DNA from: DASXKD01 sp963734725
Lineage (GTDB): Bacteria > Actinomycetota > Actinomycetes > Streptosporangiales > Streptosporangiaceae
Direction of reading: 5' to 3'
Length of the DNA: 64,000 nucleotides
NCBI GenBank assembly: GCA_963734725.1
Contig: CAVTIX010000025.1
Location: 213,997 to 277,996, forward strand
The first letter of the stretch is position 1. Each line of letters begins with the position of its first letter. Below are positions 24,864-34,205 of this stretch, piece after piece. The notes under the pieces are model-generated. The model saw nothing but the letters and a program-made list of their open reading frames with translations. It was not told the DNA's origin and did no database searches. Made by a program: the position numbers and the translations under genes.

Positions 24864-26423
24864 CTACCCGCCGCGCGTGACCAGCGTGCCCTGGACGGGC
24901 GGCAGCGGCACCACGGTCAGCGCGCTGGGCACGGGCAGAATCGACTCCACGGACCCGCCCCGCCCGCTGGCCGTGATCACCCGGCCGGCGTACACCGGTC
25001 CGGCGCCGGGCAGTGGCGTGACGATCACCGCGAAGGCAGAACCGTGGCGGGACCCGTCGGGCGTCGGGAGCTGCCGCACCACGCTGCGGTGGGCGCGGAT
25101 AACCAGGACGCTGCCCGGCGCCGCATGGCCCTGCCCGCTGCCGGCGCCGATCTCCGTCAGCCGCACCCGCGCGCCGCGCCAAGGCGCCGACAGCACCAGC
25201 GAGGACGCCGCGCCCTTGCCAGTCACGTTCGCCGCGACCACGCCCTGCTCGTGGATAGCCGGGGCGGCGGCGGTGAAAGCACCGGGTGACCCCTGCTGGC
25301 CGCCAGGCACCATCAGCGACGCGGTGACCGGGACGGTGGAGGAAACCACCAGCGCACCGTAGACCCCGGACAGCGATGTCAGCGAGACCTGTGCCACCGA
25401 CCCGCCCGGGATGTCGAGCCCGGCGCCACCGGTGGGCCGGTACGAGCCCTTGGCGGTGATCGCGTTCAGCGTGATGTGCGCGTCCGAGGTGCCGGGAACG
25501 GCCAGGAAGAGCTGCCGGGTTCCGCGGGCGGTCGGCATGCCCGGGATGACGATGCGGGTCGATGGCGCCGCCGCCATGGGCAGCCACGTCCCGGCGTGCC
25601 CGGAGTGGGTCTCCCGGACCGCCGCGACCACCTGGCCGACGCTGGTGCGGACCTGCAGGGCGACCATCCGCGTCCCGTGCAGCATCTTGTCCAGGGACTG
25701 GGTGACCATGCTGTGCGGTGCCACGGCCACGCCGGTGTCGGCGCTGCCTTGCAGCGGCCCGGCGTCGGTGAACGCCTGGACGGTGACGTCGGCGGGCTGG
25801 GCGCTCACGTTCATCAGGAAGACCTGGATGTGCGGGGCAGTGAAGACGCCAGGCCCGGCGAACCAGAAATCGGTGCCCGGGCCCGCGCAGCGCTCGGCGG
25901 CCCGCCCGCTGTCGCTGACCTGCTCTGCCTCCAGCCCCCGGGCCATCGCCCCGGTCGCCTCGATCACCGCGCCGCCGGGCGCGGGCACGGTGGCCACCGG
26001 CGGGCTGGTCGTCGCCGGGCTCGGCGTGGCGCTGGGCGTCGCGCTGTGCGCCGGGGCCGGTTTCTTGCCGTTGGCGGGCGCCGGCGCCGGGCGGACCCCG
26101 GTGACCGACAGGGCCCCGGGCTGGGTGAGGCTGGCCAACGGGGTCCCGTCGCTCGCGGCACCGAGCCTGGTCACCACCGCGTGCCCGGATCCGGTCGAGG
26201 CCGGGCCAGTGATCAGCGCGACCTGGGCGGCCGGCCCCCCGGCCAGGCCCGGCGCCGGGCAGGCGCGGAGCACGGTGGTGACCGGCGCCGCCCGCGGCTG
26301 GGACTGCGGGGCGCTCGCCGCGAGAGTCACGGTGTGTTTCCAGACGGCCAGCCCGGCGGCCGCGGCGACGGCCACGACCAGCACGGTGAGTGCGATGGCC
26401 CGGTTTGCGAACGCGCTCCTCAC
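24864..26423 (-). CDS. DUF5719 family secreted/anchored protein
   Basis: 519 aa with one N-terminal membrane helix (about 8-28, ALTVLVVAVAAAAGLAVW). The rest is extracytoplasmic and beta-rich, with many Val/Thr/Ser/Gly residues. The region DFWFAGPGVFTAPHIQVFLMN and repeated 'VVPG' strands fit DUF5719, which is always next to a large GT2 gene in actinobacteria. The ATG overlaps the glycosyltransferase stop (ATGA at 26420). Likely a partner of that enzyme in envelope glycan assembly. Confidence 0.86.
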   Translation of the reverse strand: MRSAFANRAIALTVLVVAVAAAAGLAVWKHTVTLAASAPQSQPRAAPVTTVLRACPAPGLAGGPAAQVALITGPASTGSGHAVVTRLGAASDGTPLASLTQPGALSVTGVRPAPAPANGKKPAPAHSATPSATPSPATTSPPVATVPAPGGAVIEATGAMARGLEAEQVSDSGRAAERCAGPGTDFWFAGPGVFTAPHIQVFLMNVSAQPADVTVQAFTDAGPLQGSADTGVAVAPHSMVTQSLDKMLHGTRMVALQVRTSVGQVVAAVRETHSGHAGTWLPMAAAPSTRIVIPGMPTARGTRQLFLAVPGTSDAHITLNAITAKGSYRPTGGAGLDIPGGSVAQVSLTSLSGVYGALVVSSTVPVTASLMVPGGQQGSPGAFTAAAPAIHEQGVVAANVTGKGAASSLVLSAPWRGARVRLTEIGAGSGQGHAAPGSVLVIRAHRSVVRQLPTPDGSRHGSAFAVIVTPLPGAGPVYAGRVITASGRGGSVESILPVPSALTVVPLPPVQGTLVTRGG

Positions 26424-29400
26424 CAGTCAGCATCTCCCTGGTCGTCGTGCGCGGCGCCATCCCGGCTGTACGGGTCTGGTTCGTCCCACTGGCCGCGCCG
26501 GGAGGTGCGGGGCGGCAACGGTGGCAGCGGCGACAGCGCCGCGTCGTCGTCGGCTTGACCGCCGTGCGACTGCTCGCCCGGCGCGGCGCCCCCTGGCTGG
26601 GGGGTTCCGGACCTGGTCGCCCGCGCGTGGCTCGGCCGGCGGCCCCGGCGCCGCTCGCGGCTGGACGCGGGGCCGGGATCGCCCATGCCGCCATCCGGGT
26701 GGCCGCCAGACTCGCGGCCGCCGGCGTCGTAGCCGGCGGCCGGATAGCCGTCGCTGTCGTGACCGCCGCTGGGGTAGCTTCCGCTGGCCCGGCCACCGGC
26801 GTCGTAGCCGGCGGCCGGGTAGCCACCGCTCTCGTGGCTGCCGCCGGGGAATTCGCCGCTGCCCTGGCTGCCGCGCCGGGGGCTACCGGTGTCAGAACTT
26901 CCGATATCGTAATTTCCGATGTCGTAACCGCCGCTCTGGTACCCGCCGGTGTCCTGGCCTTCGGCCGCGGCCGGCCCGCCGTCTCGCGCGCCGCGCCGGG
27001 AGGGCGGGACTGGATCTGGCTGTTCGCCCTGGCTGGGCGCCGCCTGCGGCGAGCCGCGGCCCCCCCGGCCGAACCGGCCGGTCGCGCCCAGGCTCCTCCG
27101 GGTAGGCAGGGAAAAACGCTCCCGTTCCTCGCGCTCGGCCTGCGTATCGCCGTCAGAGCCGGTTCCGGCGCCAGCGGCGGGGGTGGCGCGCCTGCCGGGG
27201 GCCCGGCGCTCGCCGGGATAGTCACCCGGCCCCGCGGCAGGACCGTGGTCCCGCCTGGCACGCCGTGGGCCGAAGCCACGGCCGCGTGGCGCGGGGTCCT
27301 GGCCCCGGCGAGGCATCTCCGCATCGTCGACCGGGCCGGCCCGGTCGTGGCCCGGGGGGTCGTAGTCCGGGCCGGCCGGGGCAGCCGCGGAGTCCTGGCG
27401 CGGCCGCCCAGAATCCGTGGCGGGAGCGGGCCCGGCCAGTGGGTCCGGCCCGGCGCGGTGGCTGTGCCGACCCTGGGCGCCGCCGTTCGGCGCCCGGGAT
27501 GCGATCGCTTCGCCCGTCAGATCAGGCGCCGCGGCCCGGCGGCGCCGGCCCGCGCGGACCGGCCGCGCCGGTCCCGTGGCGCCGGAGCGATCCGGGACGC
27601 CGGGATAGGAATCGCTATCGGGATGCGGCCGGGCGCCGGAGGGCGCCGCATCGTCCGGCTGGGGCGCTTCCGCGTCGGCCGTCCCGCCCCGGCGCGGCCA
27701 GCCTCCCCGGACGCCCGCGGGCACGGCAGCGACGCGCTGGGCGAAGGACTGGGCGGGCACGGCGGGACGCGCCGCCTCGATGTCCGGCGTCTCGGTGTCC
27801 GGCGTCTCGGGCTCGGCCTGGCGGCGCCGAAGCAGGCGGCGGCGGGTCCCTTCCTTGGCGCCCCGCCCGCGGTCGGCGCGGCGGCGGCCTGGCGCGGCGA
27901 GCTTGTCGTCCTTGGCGGCGGCCGGTTCCTGTTCCCGCGCGGCTTCGGCAGCCGTCCGGGCACCGGGCAGGCCCATGCCGATGACCACGAGCACGGCGAT
28001 GCCCGCCAGCCCGATCACGACCGTGCGGCCGATGTCACTGTGGCGCACCGACAGCGTGCCGCCGCCCGGCGGCAGCCGGAACCCCTGCGCCCAGCCGTTC
28101 ACCGGGGCCGCGAGCGGGGTAAGCGAGTGGCCGTTCACGCTTGCGGACCAGCCGCCGGCCGGTTCGGCGAGCACGAGCGTGCCCCCGGCGGCCGGGACCC
28201 GCGCGCCGGTGACGCTGACCGGCCCCGAGGCAATGGGCACTACGCCGCCACCAGGCTCGGTCACGGTGACCCGGGCGGTGGTGTCTACCACCCGCCAAAG
28301 CTGGAACGAGGAGGTAACGCTCACCGGCCGCAGGCCGGGCACGCCGTTGAGCAACTCGGCCAGGTCCGGGTTGACCGGCGCGGGCAGCAGCACGTAGCCG
28401 ATGCCGAACCCGGCGAGCGCGCGGCCCTGGTCCGCGACGGCACCGCCGGCGGGCGCGGTGAGGGTCGCCACGGTCTTGCCGAGCACACGCTGCGCCGCCG
28501 CGGGCAGGGCCAGTTCCGATACGCCGATCAGCGGGTCGGTGTCGCGGAGGACCAGGTAGGTCGCGCCGCCATGCGGCGCAGGCTCGAGCACCAGGGTCCG
28601 CAGCCGCTGCCCGGTCTGCGCGGAGACCGACACGAACTCCGGCAGCAGCGTCCCCACCGTCGGCCGTACCGGCCCGGTCACCCCGGAGGTCACCCAGTAA
28701 GCGGCGGCGAGCACGGGAGCCGTGCAGGCCAGGGCGCCGAGGGTGAGCACGGCAAGTCCGGCCGGGCGGCGCCACCGGCCCGCCCGCAGCAGGCCGGGCA
28801 CCTGGTCGACCGCGGCCACCACGGCCAGCAGCAGGCCGGCCGCGGCGACGGCGAGCTCGGGCCCTGGCCAGGCGCGGACCGGGCCAGCCTGGCCGGCCCC
28901 GGTAACGGCAACCCGGCTCACGGCTGCCGCGGCGATCAGCCCGATGACGCCCACCGCCCAGCCGGCCAGCACCAGGCCGCGGCGGCCGCTGACCATGACG
29001 GCCACGGTTGCCGCGAGGACCAGGCCGCCGGTGACCCAGAACGGCGGCAGCCCCGGGCCGCCGGGGGAAAACAGCAGCAGGGAGCGCGCCGGGAGGTCGG
29101 CGGCGGCCAGGCCAGGCCGCGCCAGGCCGGCTTCGAGGAAGAGCCGGCCCGGGTGCGTGATGATGTCGAAGGACCAGGGCAGCAACAGCAGCAGCGGCAC
29201 GGCCAGCACGATCAGCGCGTCCAGCGCCCGGGAGCGGCGGTACCGCAGCGCCACGCCCACCGCCATGACCACGGCTGCGATCAGCCAGAACAGCGGGACG
29301 AAAGCCGTCACGACCGCGATGAGCAGCCCGGCCGCCCAAGCGGCCCGCCGGGCCTGGCGGCGGGGCGCGGTGAAGACCCGCCCGGCGAGCACGGCGACCG

Positions 29401-31018
29401 GCGGCAGCAGCACGAGCAGCGCCGCGGTGCCCAGCCTGCCCGCCGCCACCGCGCCCATGCCCACCGGGAGCAGCGCGTACGCCAGCGCCCCGATCACCTG
29501 GGCCGGCACGTACGACGTCACCCGGCGGGAGGCGAGAAAAGCGCTGATGCCGGCGAGCGGCACGCATCCCAGCAGGATCACGTCCACCGCCAGCCACGGC
29601 TTTCCACCTAGCACGGTGGCCAGGGCGGCAAGCACTGCGACGTAAGGCGGGGCACTCGCGGTGGTGCCGATGCCGACCGGGTGGAACCCCTGGACGTACT
29701 CCTGCCACAGGGCGGAAGCGCCGCCCCAGGCCGGGACGAGCGCGCCGCCGCCGAGCGGGGTGGTGCCGAGCAGGGACCGCTCCGCGACCAGGGCAACAAC
29801 GGTGAGGGTCAGGAACAGCAGCACGCCAGGGCTGGTGAGCAGCCGCTGGGCCAGGCCGGTGTCGACGAGCAGCGAGTCGTCGTCGGACGGGTCGTCGGTC
29901 GCGTGATGGCTGCCGACGGCTTCAGCGGGCAGCGTCTTGGACATGGTGCTGGTCGCGTACTCGGCCAGCATGCGAAACGACCTGCCGGGTGGCAGGTCGG
30001 CCGCCATCCGGCTGAACGCCTGCTGGCGGCCCCGGGCACGCAGCCGCCGCACGGACATCAGCCGCAGTGGGTGGAAGGCCACCGAGGTATAGGCGGCAAG
30101 TTCGTCCAGGGCGGCCGAGGGGCGCTTGGCCAGCAGGAAGAACATCGTCCGCAGGGACGACAGCACCAGGTTCCCCGCCAGCGCGGAGAGCATGGGGCGG
30201 CGCGGCAGGTTCCCGGCGAGCACCAGCAGCGCGTTGCGGCGGTCCTGGCGGCGGCGGCGCGGGGCGGCAGAGGCGTCGTCGCGCCGGTTCCGCGCCGTGG
30301 CCTCGATGTGGTAGACGACGGCGCTGGTGACGACGCGGACCCGGTACCCGGCGGCCTGGACCCGCCAGCAGAAGTCGGCGTCCTCACGGAACAGGCGCAG
30401 CCCTGCGTCGAATCCGCCGACCTCGTCCCACACGTCGCGGCGCACCAGCATCCCGGCGCTGCTCACGGCGACCACGTCGCGGTCGCCATCGTGCTGGCCC
30501 TGGTCAACCTCACGCGGCTCGATTCCGGTGATCCGCCGCCCGGCACGGTCGATGGTGGTGCCGACTTCGAGCAGGATGTCCCGGTCCGACCAGTCCCTGA
30601 TCTTCGGGCCGAACACCGCCGCCTGGGGCGCCTCGTGCGCGCCAGCCAGCAGCCGCTGCAGCGCGTCCGGCGCCGGCTCGCTGTCGTCGTGCAGCAGCCA
30701 GACCCACTCGGTGCGGTCCTCACGGGACGTGCCCGACAGCGGGACGTGGGCGTTCGCGGACCGGTGGCGCAGTGCCTTGGCGACGGCGGCGCCGTACCCC
30801 GTGGTGCGGTCCATGCCGAACACGGCCGAGCGGCCGAAGGCCTGGGCGAGCATCGAGCCGCTGCGGTCCGTGCTGCCGGCGTCAACGGCCACCACCCGCT
30901 GGACAGGCCTGGTCTGCTTCGTGAGGGCGTCCATGACACGCGGCAGCCACGCGGCGCCGTCGTGGGCGACAATCACCGCCGTAACAATGTCTGGGCTGTG
31001 CGTGCTGTCTGGTGACAC
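26420..31018 (-). CDS. Giant GT2 glycosyltransferase membrane protein
   Basis: 1532 aa. Residues about 12-260 form a GT-A family 2 domain (VTAVIVAHDGAAWLPRVMDAL, VVAVDAGSTDRS, acidic LLHDDSEPAPDAL, and GGFDAGLRLFREDADFCWR). About 385-840 hold a dozen or more membrane helices. About 840-1040 is an outside domain with a last helix. The final ~490 residues are a highly charged, Pro/Gly/Arg-rich disordered tail with GYPAAGYDAGGR repeats. Probably a polyprenyl-sugar-dependent glycosyltransferase of the envelope. Coupled by ATGA to DUF5719. Confidence 0.9.
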   Translation of the reverse strand: MSPDSTHSPDIVTAVIVAHDGAAWLPRVMDALTKQTRPVQRVVAVDAGSTDRSGSMLAQAFGRSAVFGMDRTTGYGAAVAKALRHRSANAHVPLSGTSREDRTEWVWLLHDDSEPAPDALQRLLAGAHEAPQAAVFGPKIRDWSDRDILLEVGTTIDRAGRRITGIEPREVDQGQHDGDRDVVAVSSAGMLVRRDVWDEVGGFDAGLRLFREDADFCWRVQAAGYRVRVVTSAVVYHIEATARNRRDDASAAPRRRRQDRRNALLVLAGNLPRRPMLSALAGNLVLSSLRTMFFLLAKRPSAALDELAAYTSVAFHPLRLMSVRRLRARGRQQAFSRMAADLPPGRSFRMLAEYATSTMSKTLPAEAVGSHHATDDPSDDDSLLVDTGLAQRLLTSPGVLLFLTLTVVALVAERSLLGTTPLGGGALVPAWGGASALWQEYVQGFHPVGIGTTASAPPYVAVLAALATVLGGKPWLAVDVILLGCVPLAGISAFLASRRVTSYVPAQVIGALAYALLPVGMGAVAAGRLGTAALLVLLPPVAVLAGRVFTAPRRQARRAAWAAGLLIAVVTAFVPLFWLIAAVVMAVGVALRYRRSRALDALIVLAVPLLLLLPWSFDIITHPGRLFLEAGLARPGLAAADLPARSLLLFSPGGPGLPPFWVTGGLVLAATVAVMVSGRRGLVLAGWAVGVIGLIAAAAVSRVAVTGAGQAGPVRAWPGPELAVAAAGLLLAVVAAVDQVPGLLRAGRWRRPAGLAVLTLGALACTAPVLAAAYWVTSGVTGPVRPTVGTLLPEFVSVSAQTGQRLRTLVLEPAPHGGATYLVLRDTDPLIGVSELALPAAAQRVLGKTVATLTAPAGGAVADQGRALAGFGIGYVLLPAPVNPDLAELLNGVPGLRPVSVTSSFQLWRVVDTTARVTVTEPGGGVVPIASGPVSVTGARVPAAGGTLVLAEPAGGWSASVNGHSLTPLAAPVNGWAQGFRLPPGGGTLSVRHSDIGRTVVIGLAGIAVLVVIGMGLPGARTAAEAAREQEPAAAKDDKLAAPGRRRADRGRGAKEGTRRRLLRRRQAEPETPDTETPDIEAARPAVPAQSFAQRVAAVPAGVRGGWPRRGGTADAEAPQPDDAAPSGARPHPDSDSYPGVPDRSGATGPARPVRAGRRRRAAAPDLTGEAIASRAPNGGAQGRHSHRAGPDPLAGPAPATDSGRPRQDSAAAPAGPDYDPPGHDRAGPVDDAEMPRRGQDPAPRGRGFGPRRARRDHGPAAGPGDYPGERRAPGRRATPAAGAGTGSDGDTQAEREERERFSLPTRRSLGATGRFGRGGRGSPQAAPSQGEQPDPVPPSRRGARDGGPAAAEGQDTGGYQSGGYDIGNYDIGSSDTGSPRRGSQGSGEFPGGSHESGGYPAAGYDAGGRASGSYPSGGHDSDGYPAAGYDAGGRESGGHPDGGMGDPGPASSRERRRGRRPSHARATRSGTPQPGGAAPGEQSHGGQADDDAALSPLPPLPPRTSRRGQWDEPDPYSRDGAAHDDQGDADW
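26690..26880 (-). repeat. 75-bp coding repeat in the glycosyltransferase tail
   Basis: The tail carries two close copies of a ~25-residue unit starting GYPAAGYDAGGR, plus partial copies. The matching DNA repeats (GCCGGCGTCGTAGCCGGCGG) are nearly identical, so repeat-number change by slippage is likely. Confidence 0.7.
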
Positions 31019-31149
31019 GTTCCCGCTAGCTGCTCGCAGTGGTTACCTGCCGAGGCATGCAGGGGCGCCCCCTGACGTCCCGGCGAGGCTGGGGCACGCG
31101 CTGAACAATACGCGAACCGGGAGTAGCCGGGCGGGCAGACGATGGAAGA

Positions 31150-31172
31150 TAGCCCGGGACTATACCGGGCGT
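31150..31172 (-). promoter_or_regulatory. Palindrome over a possible -10 before the giant glycosyltransferase
   Basis: On the minus strand GCCCGG-TATAGTC-CCGGGC has 6-bp arms enclosing TATAGT, a good -10 hexamer. It lies about 135 bases upstream of the glycosyltransferase start within a 308-base gap that otherwise holds no gene. Could be a promoter with operator, or a terminator for whiB2. Confidence 0.35.
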
Positions 31173-31326
31173 CTTGCCTGCGGAAACTGGTTGACTGGCT
31201 GGTCAGGCGAGGGGACAGGGGTGCCGCTGACGCGGGCATCTGGCCCGGACGGTGCTGTGTCAGTTGGGGCTGGTGGGACTGGCCGGAGGGCGATGTGCCG
31301 ACCCGCCGCGCCGACTGGCCCGGTGC

Positions 31327-31539
31327 TCAGGCGCCGCGCTTGAGGCGGCGGCGCTCGCGCTCGGAGAGGCCGCCCCAGATGCCGAAGCGCTCGTCGTGTT
31401 CGAGCGCGTACTCAAGGCACTCGGTGCGCACCTCGCAGGAGCGGCACACCTTCTTGGCCTCCCGGGTGGAGCCACCCTTCTCCGGGAAGAACGCCTCCGG
31501 ATCCGTCTGGGCACACAGCGCGCTGTCCTGCCAAGACAT
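31327..31539 (-). CDS. whiB2: WhiB family regulator (WhiB2/WhmD-like)
   Basis: 70 aa as read from ATG 31539. Four cluster cysteines (9, 32, 35, 41) in ALCAQTDPEAFFPEKGG...CRSCEVRTEC ligate a [4Fe-4S] cluster; GIWGG and the basic ERERRRLKRG tail are the sigma-binding turn and DNA contacts. Homologues regulate septation and cell division. The ATG has no good ribosome site. A strong site (GGGAGGT, 31613-31607) precedes GTG 31601, whose frame (VTEVVPLGLDIFGIGEDD) looks like the usual WhiB2 N-terminus but is one base out of register with the body. Either that leader is a coupled small ORF or one base is missing near 31541. Confidence 0.9.
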   Translation of the reverse strand: MSWQDSALCAQTDPEAFFPEKGGSTREAKKVCRSCEVRTECLEYALEHDERFGIWGGLSERERRRLKRGA

Positions 31540-31598
31540 GCCCCGGCGTCGTCCTCGCCGATACCAAAGATGTCGAGCCCGAGTGGGACGACCTCAGT

Positions 31599-31613
31599 CA
31601 CGGCGCACCTCCC
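31599..31613 (-). promoter_or_regulatory. Strong ribosome site and GTG for an out-of-frame WhiB2 N-terminus
   Basis: GGGAGGT, 5 bases, then GTG ACT GAG. The peptide VTEVVPLGLDIFGIGEDDAGA resembles WhiB2 N-termini and runs into the whiB2 body in the wrong frame near a GGGG run (31541-31544). Confidence 0.6.
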
Positions 31614-31681
31614 TTCGCTCCCGGGAACCCCGTTTCCTTGCGCCCCTTCCCGGGACGGACGCGAACTACACAAGTGAAATT

Positions 31682-31693
31682 ACACGCGCGTGT
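31682..31693. promoter_or_regulatory. Perfect 12-bp palindrome between whiB2 and fbiA
   Basis: ACACGCGCGTGT, directly next to GTGAAATTACAC, in the divergent region. A likely operator for whiB2 or fbiA; the binding protein is unknown. Confidence 0.35.
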
Positions 31694-31817
31694 CTTGCGT
31701 CCCGTCAAGCGGGATCCGTGATATTGGTTGCAGCTTGTCCCAGATAATTGAGAATTCCGGTCCAGAATCCCGGGGGCGGGCGGCCAGCGGGCGCGGCCGG
31801 TTGCCAGACTTGCGGCC

Positions 31818-32768
31818 ATGCGCATCACCGTGCCCGCGGGCGGTGTCGGGGCCGCCCGCTTCCTGCGCGGGCTGAAAGCCGAGGCGCCCGACGCCCAGAT
31901 CACCGTCATCGGCAACACCGGCGACGACATCACGCTGTTTGGCCTGCACGTGTCCCCCGACCTGGACACCGTCATGTACACCCTCGGCGGTGGCATCAAC
32001 GAGGATCAGGGCTGGGGCCGGGCCGGGGACACCTACCGCGTCCTGGACGAGCTGAAGGCCTACGGCGCGGGCCCGGACTGGTTCAGCCTGGGCGACACCG
32101 ACATCGCCACGCACCTGCACCGGACCAGCATGCTGGCGGCAGGGCTGCCGCTGTCAGCGGTCACGGCGGTGCTGTGCCAGCGGTGGCAGCCCGGCGTCCG
32201 GCTGCTGCCCATGTCCGATGACCGGGTCGAGACGCACGTCGTGCTGGCCAGCGACGAGGGTGAGCGCACAGTGCACTTCCAGGACTGGTGGGTGCGGATG
32301 GGCGCCCAGGCGCCCGCCACGGGCTTCGTGTTCGCCGGGGCGGCGGAGGCTGCCCCGGCGCCCGGGGTGCTTGACGCCATTGCCGAAGCCGACGTGATCC
32401 TGCTGCCCCCGTCCAATCCGGTGGTGAGCATCGGCACCATCCTGGCCGTGCCGGGCATCGCCGCAGCCATGCGCGCGAAGACCGTGGTGGGGGTATCCCC
32501 GATCATCGGTGGCGCGCCGGTGCGCGGCATGGCCGACAAGTGCCTGGCCGCGCTCGGCGTGGCCGCGTCCGCGGTGGGGGTCGCGGCGCACTACGGGCCG
32601 GAGTTGCTCGACGGCTGGCTGGTCAACGAGCAGGACAAGGCCGCTGCGGACGCGCCGGAACTGACAGGCATCACCGTCCGCGCGCTCCCGCTCTACATGA
32701 GCAGCCCGGCGGCGACCGCGGCGATCGCCCGCGCCGCCCTCGACCTCGCCGGAGAAGTACGAAAATGA
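31818..32768 (+). CDS. fbiA: 2-phospho-L-lactate transferase (FbiA/CofD)
   Basis: 316 aa. Transfers a phospho(enol)pyruvyl/lactyl moiety onto FO to give (dehydro-)F420-0. It starts MRITVPAGGVGAARFLRGL (nucleotide-binding Gly motif) and contains VIGNTGDDITLFGLHVSPDLDT, the GDTDIATHLHR site, and ILLPPSNPVVSIGTI with GVSPIIGGAPVRGMADKC. This is a full-length CofD. It is followed by fbiB and divergent from whiB2, the same order as in mycobacteria. Confidence 0.96.
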   Translation: MRITVPAGGVGAARFLRGLKAEAPDAQITVIGNTGDDITLFGLHVSPDLDTVMYTLGGGINEDQGWGRAGDTYRVLDELKAYGAGPDWFSLGDTDIATHLHRTSMLAAGLPLSAVTAVLCQRWQPGVRLLPMSDDRVETHVVLASDEGERTVHFQDWWVRMGAQAPATGFVFAGAAEAAPAPGVLDAIAEADVILLPPSNPVVSIGTILAVPGIAAAMRAKTVVGVSPIIGGAPVRGMADKCLAALGVAASAVGVAAHYGPELLDGWLVNEQDKAAADAPELTGITVRALPLYMSSPAATAAIARAALDLAGEVRK

Positions 32769-32847
32769 ACTATCCGAGATCGGCCCTTGACGGGCCGCTG
32801 AGTGCGGCCGCCGACCGTGCGCGAGGCGCGCGAGGAAGGCAACGAGC

Positions 32848-34128
32848 ATGAGCCCCGTGACGGTTGTCCCGGTCGGAGGGCTGCCAGAGATCACGGCCGG
32901 CGCGGATCTGGCCGGGCTGATCGCCGAGGCTGCCACCGGCCTGGCCGACGGCGACATCGTGGTCGTCACCTCCAAGATCGTCAGCAAGGCGGAGGGCCGG
33001 GTCGTCCGGGCCAGCCGCGAGGACGCTATCGACGCGGAGACGATCCGCGTGGTGGCCCGCCGCGGGCAGACCCGGATCGCGGAGACCCGGCACGGGCTGG
33101 TCCTCGCGGCGGCCGGCGTGGACGCCTCCAACACCCCGCCGGGCACCGTGGTGCTGCTCCCCGAGGACCCCGACGGCTCGGCGCGCAGGCTGCGCAAGGG
33201 CCTCCAGGACCGCCTGGGCGTCCGCCTCGGGGTGCTGGTCACCGACACCCTGGGCCGCCCCTGGCGCACCGGGCAGACGGACGCTGCGATCGGCGCGGCG
33301 GGCATGGCGCCGCTGATCGACTACCGCGGCACGGCGGACACATTCGGCACGGCCCTGGAGGTCACCGTCGCGGCGGTCGCCGACGAGATCGCGGGCGCGG
33401 CCGACCTGGTCAAGGGGAAGGCGGCAGGAATCCCGGTCGCCGTGGTCCGCGGGCTCGCGGACCTGGTAACCGAGGCCGACGGGCCAGGCGCCCAAGCGCT
33501 GGTCCGGGCCGCGGCCGAGGACATGTTCCGGTTCGGCGCCGCCGACGTGCTCGCGGCACGCCGCACCGTGCGGGATTTCACCGCCGAACCGGTGGACCCG
33601 GCCGCGGTCACCCGCGCGATCGCGGCCGCGGTCACCGCGCCCGCGCCGCATCACTCCACGCCGTGGCGTTTCGTCGTGCTGGAGTCCGCGCAGGCGCGGG
33701 CCGCGCTGCTGGATGACATGCTCGCTGCCTGGATCGCCGACCTGCGCGGCGACGGGTTCACCGAGGAGCAGATCGCCCGCCGCGTGCGCCGCGGCGAGCC
33801 ACTGCGGCGGGCGCCGCTGGTGATCGTGCCGTGCTTGCATGCCGAGGCCGCGCACCGGTATCCCGACGACCGGCGCAACGACGCCGAGCGGGAGATGTTC
33901 GTCGTCGCCATGGGTGCGGCCGTGCAGAACCTGCTCGTCGCCCTGGCGGTCGAAGGGCTCGGCTCGTGCTGGGTGTCCAGCACGATGTTCTGCCGCCCGG
34001 TGGTCACCAAGGCGCTCGGCCTGCTGGACGGCTGGGCGCCGATGGGCGCGGTGGGCGTCGGGCGCCCGGCCGCGCCCGCCCCAGACCGCCCGCCCCGGGA
34101 CCCGGCCGCCTTCATGATCACCCGCTAG
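32848..34128 (+). CDS. fbiB: FbiB: F420 gamma-glutamyl ligase / dehydro-F420-0 reductase
   Basis: 426-aa two-domain enzyme. About 1-245 is the CofE ligase that adds glutamates to F420-0 (VVVTSKIVSKAEGR, TDTLGRPWRTGQTD, metal-binding residues in LIDYRGTADTFG). About 255-426 is an FMN-dependent nitroreductase-like domain (RRTVRDFTAEPVD, APHHSTPWRFVVLES, GLGSCWVSSTMFCRP) that reduces dehydro-F420-0. This fusion is typical for actinobacteria. It follows fbiA by 79 bases. Confidence 0.96.
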   Translation: MSPVTVVPVGGLPEITAGADLAGLIAEAATGLADGDIVVVTSKIVSKAEGRVVRASREDAIDAETIRVVARRGQTRIAETRHGLVLAAAGVDASNTPPGTVVLLPEDPDGSARRLRKGLQDRLGVRLGVLVTDTLGRPWRTGQTDAAIGAAGMAPLIDYRGTADTFGTALEVTVAAVADEIAGAADLVKGKAAGIPVAVVRGLADLVTEADGPGAQALVRAAAEDMFRFGAADVLAARRTVRDFTAEPVDPAAVTRAIAAAVTAPAPHHSTPWRFVVLESAQARAALLDDMLAAWIADLRGDGFTEEQIARRVRRGEPLRRAPLVIVPCLHAEAAHRYPDDRRNDAEREMFVVAMGAAVQNLLVALAVEGLGSCWVSSTMFCRPVVTKALGLLDGWAPMGAVGVGRPAAPAPDRPPRDPAAFMITR

Positions 34129-34205
34129 CCCTCGTAGCCCCAACCCACGGGCCAGCGATGGAGAAGGCACAGCCGCGATGTCGGAGGGATACCTAAGTCG
34201 AGGTC

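Noticed and set aside
26390..29611. A 1073-codon open frame opposite the giant glycosyltransferase
   Set aside because: It is antisense to a well-supported gene and arises from high GC at codon third positions; the peptide has no domain.
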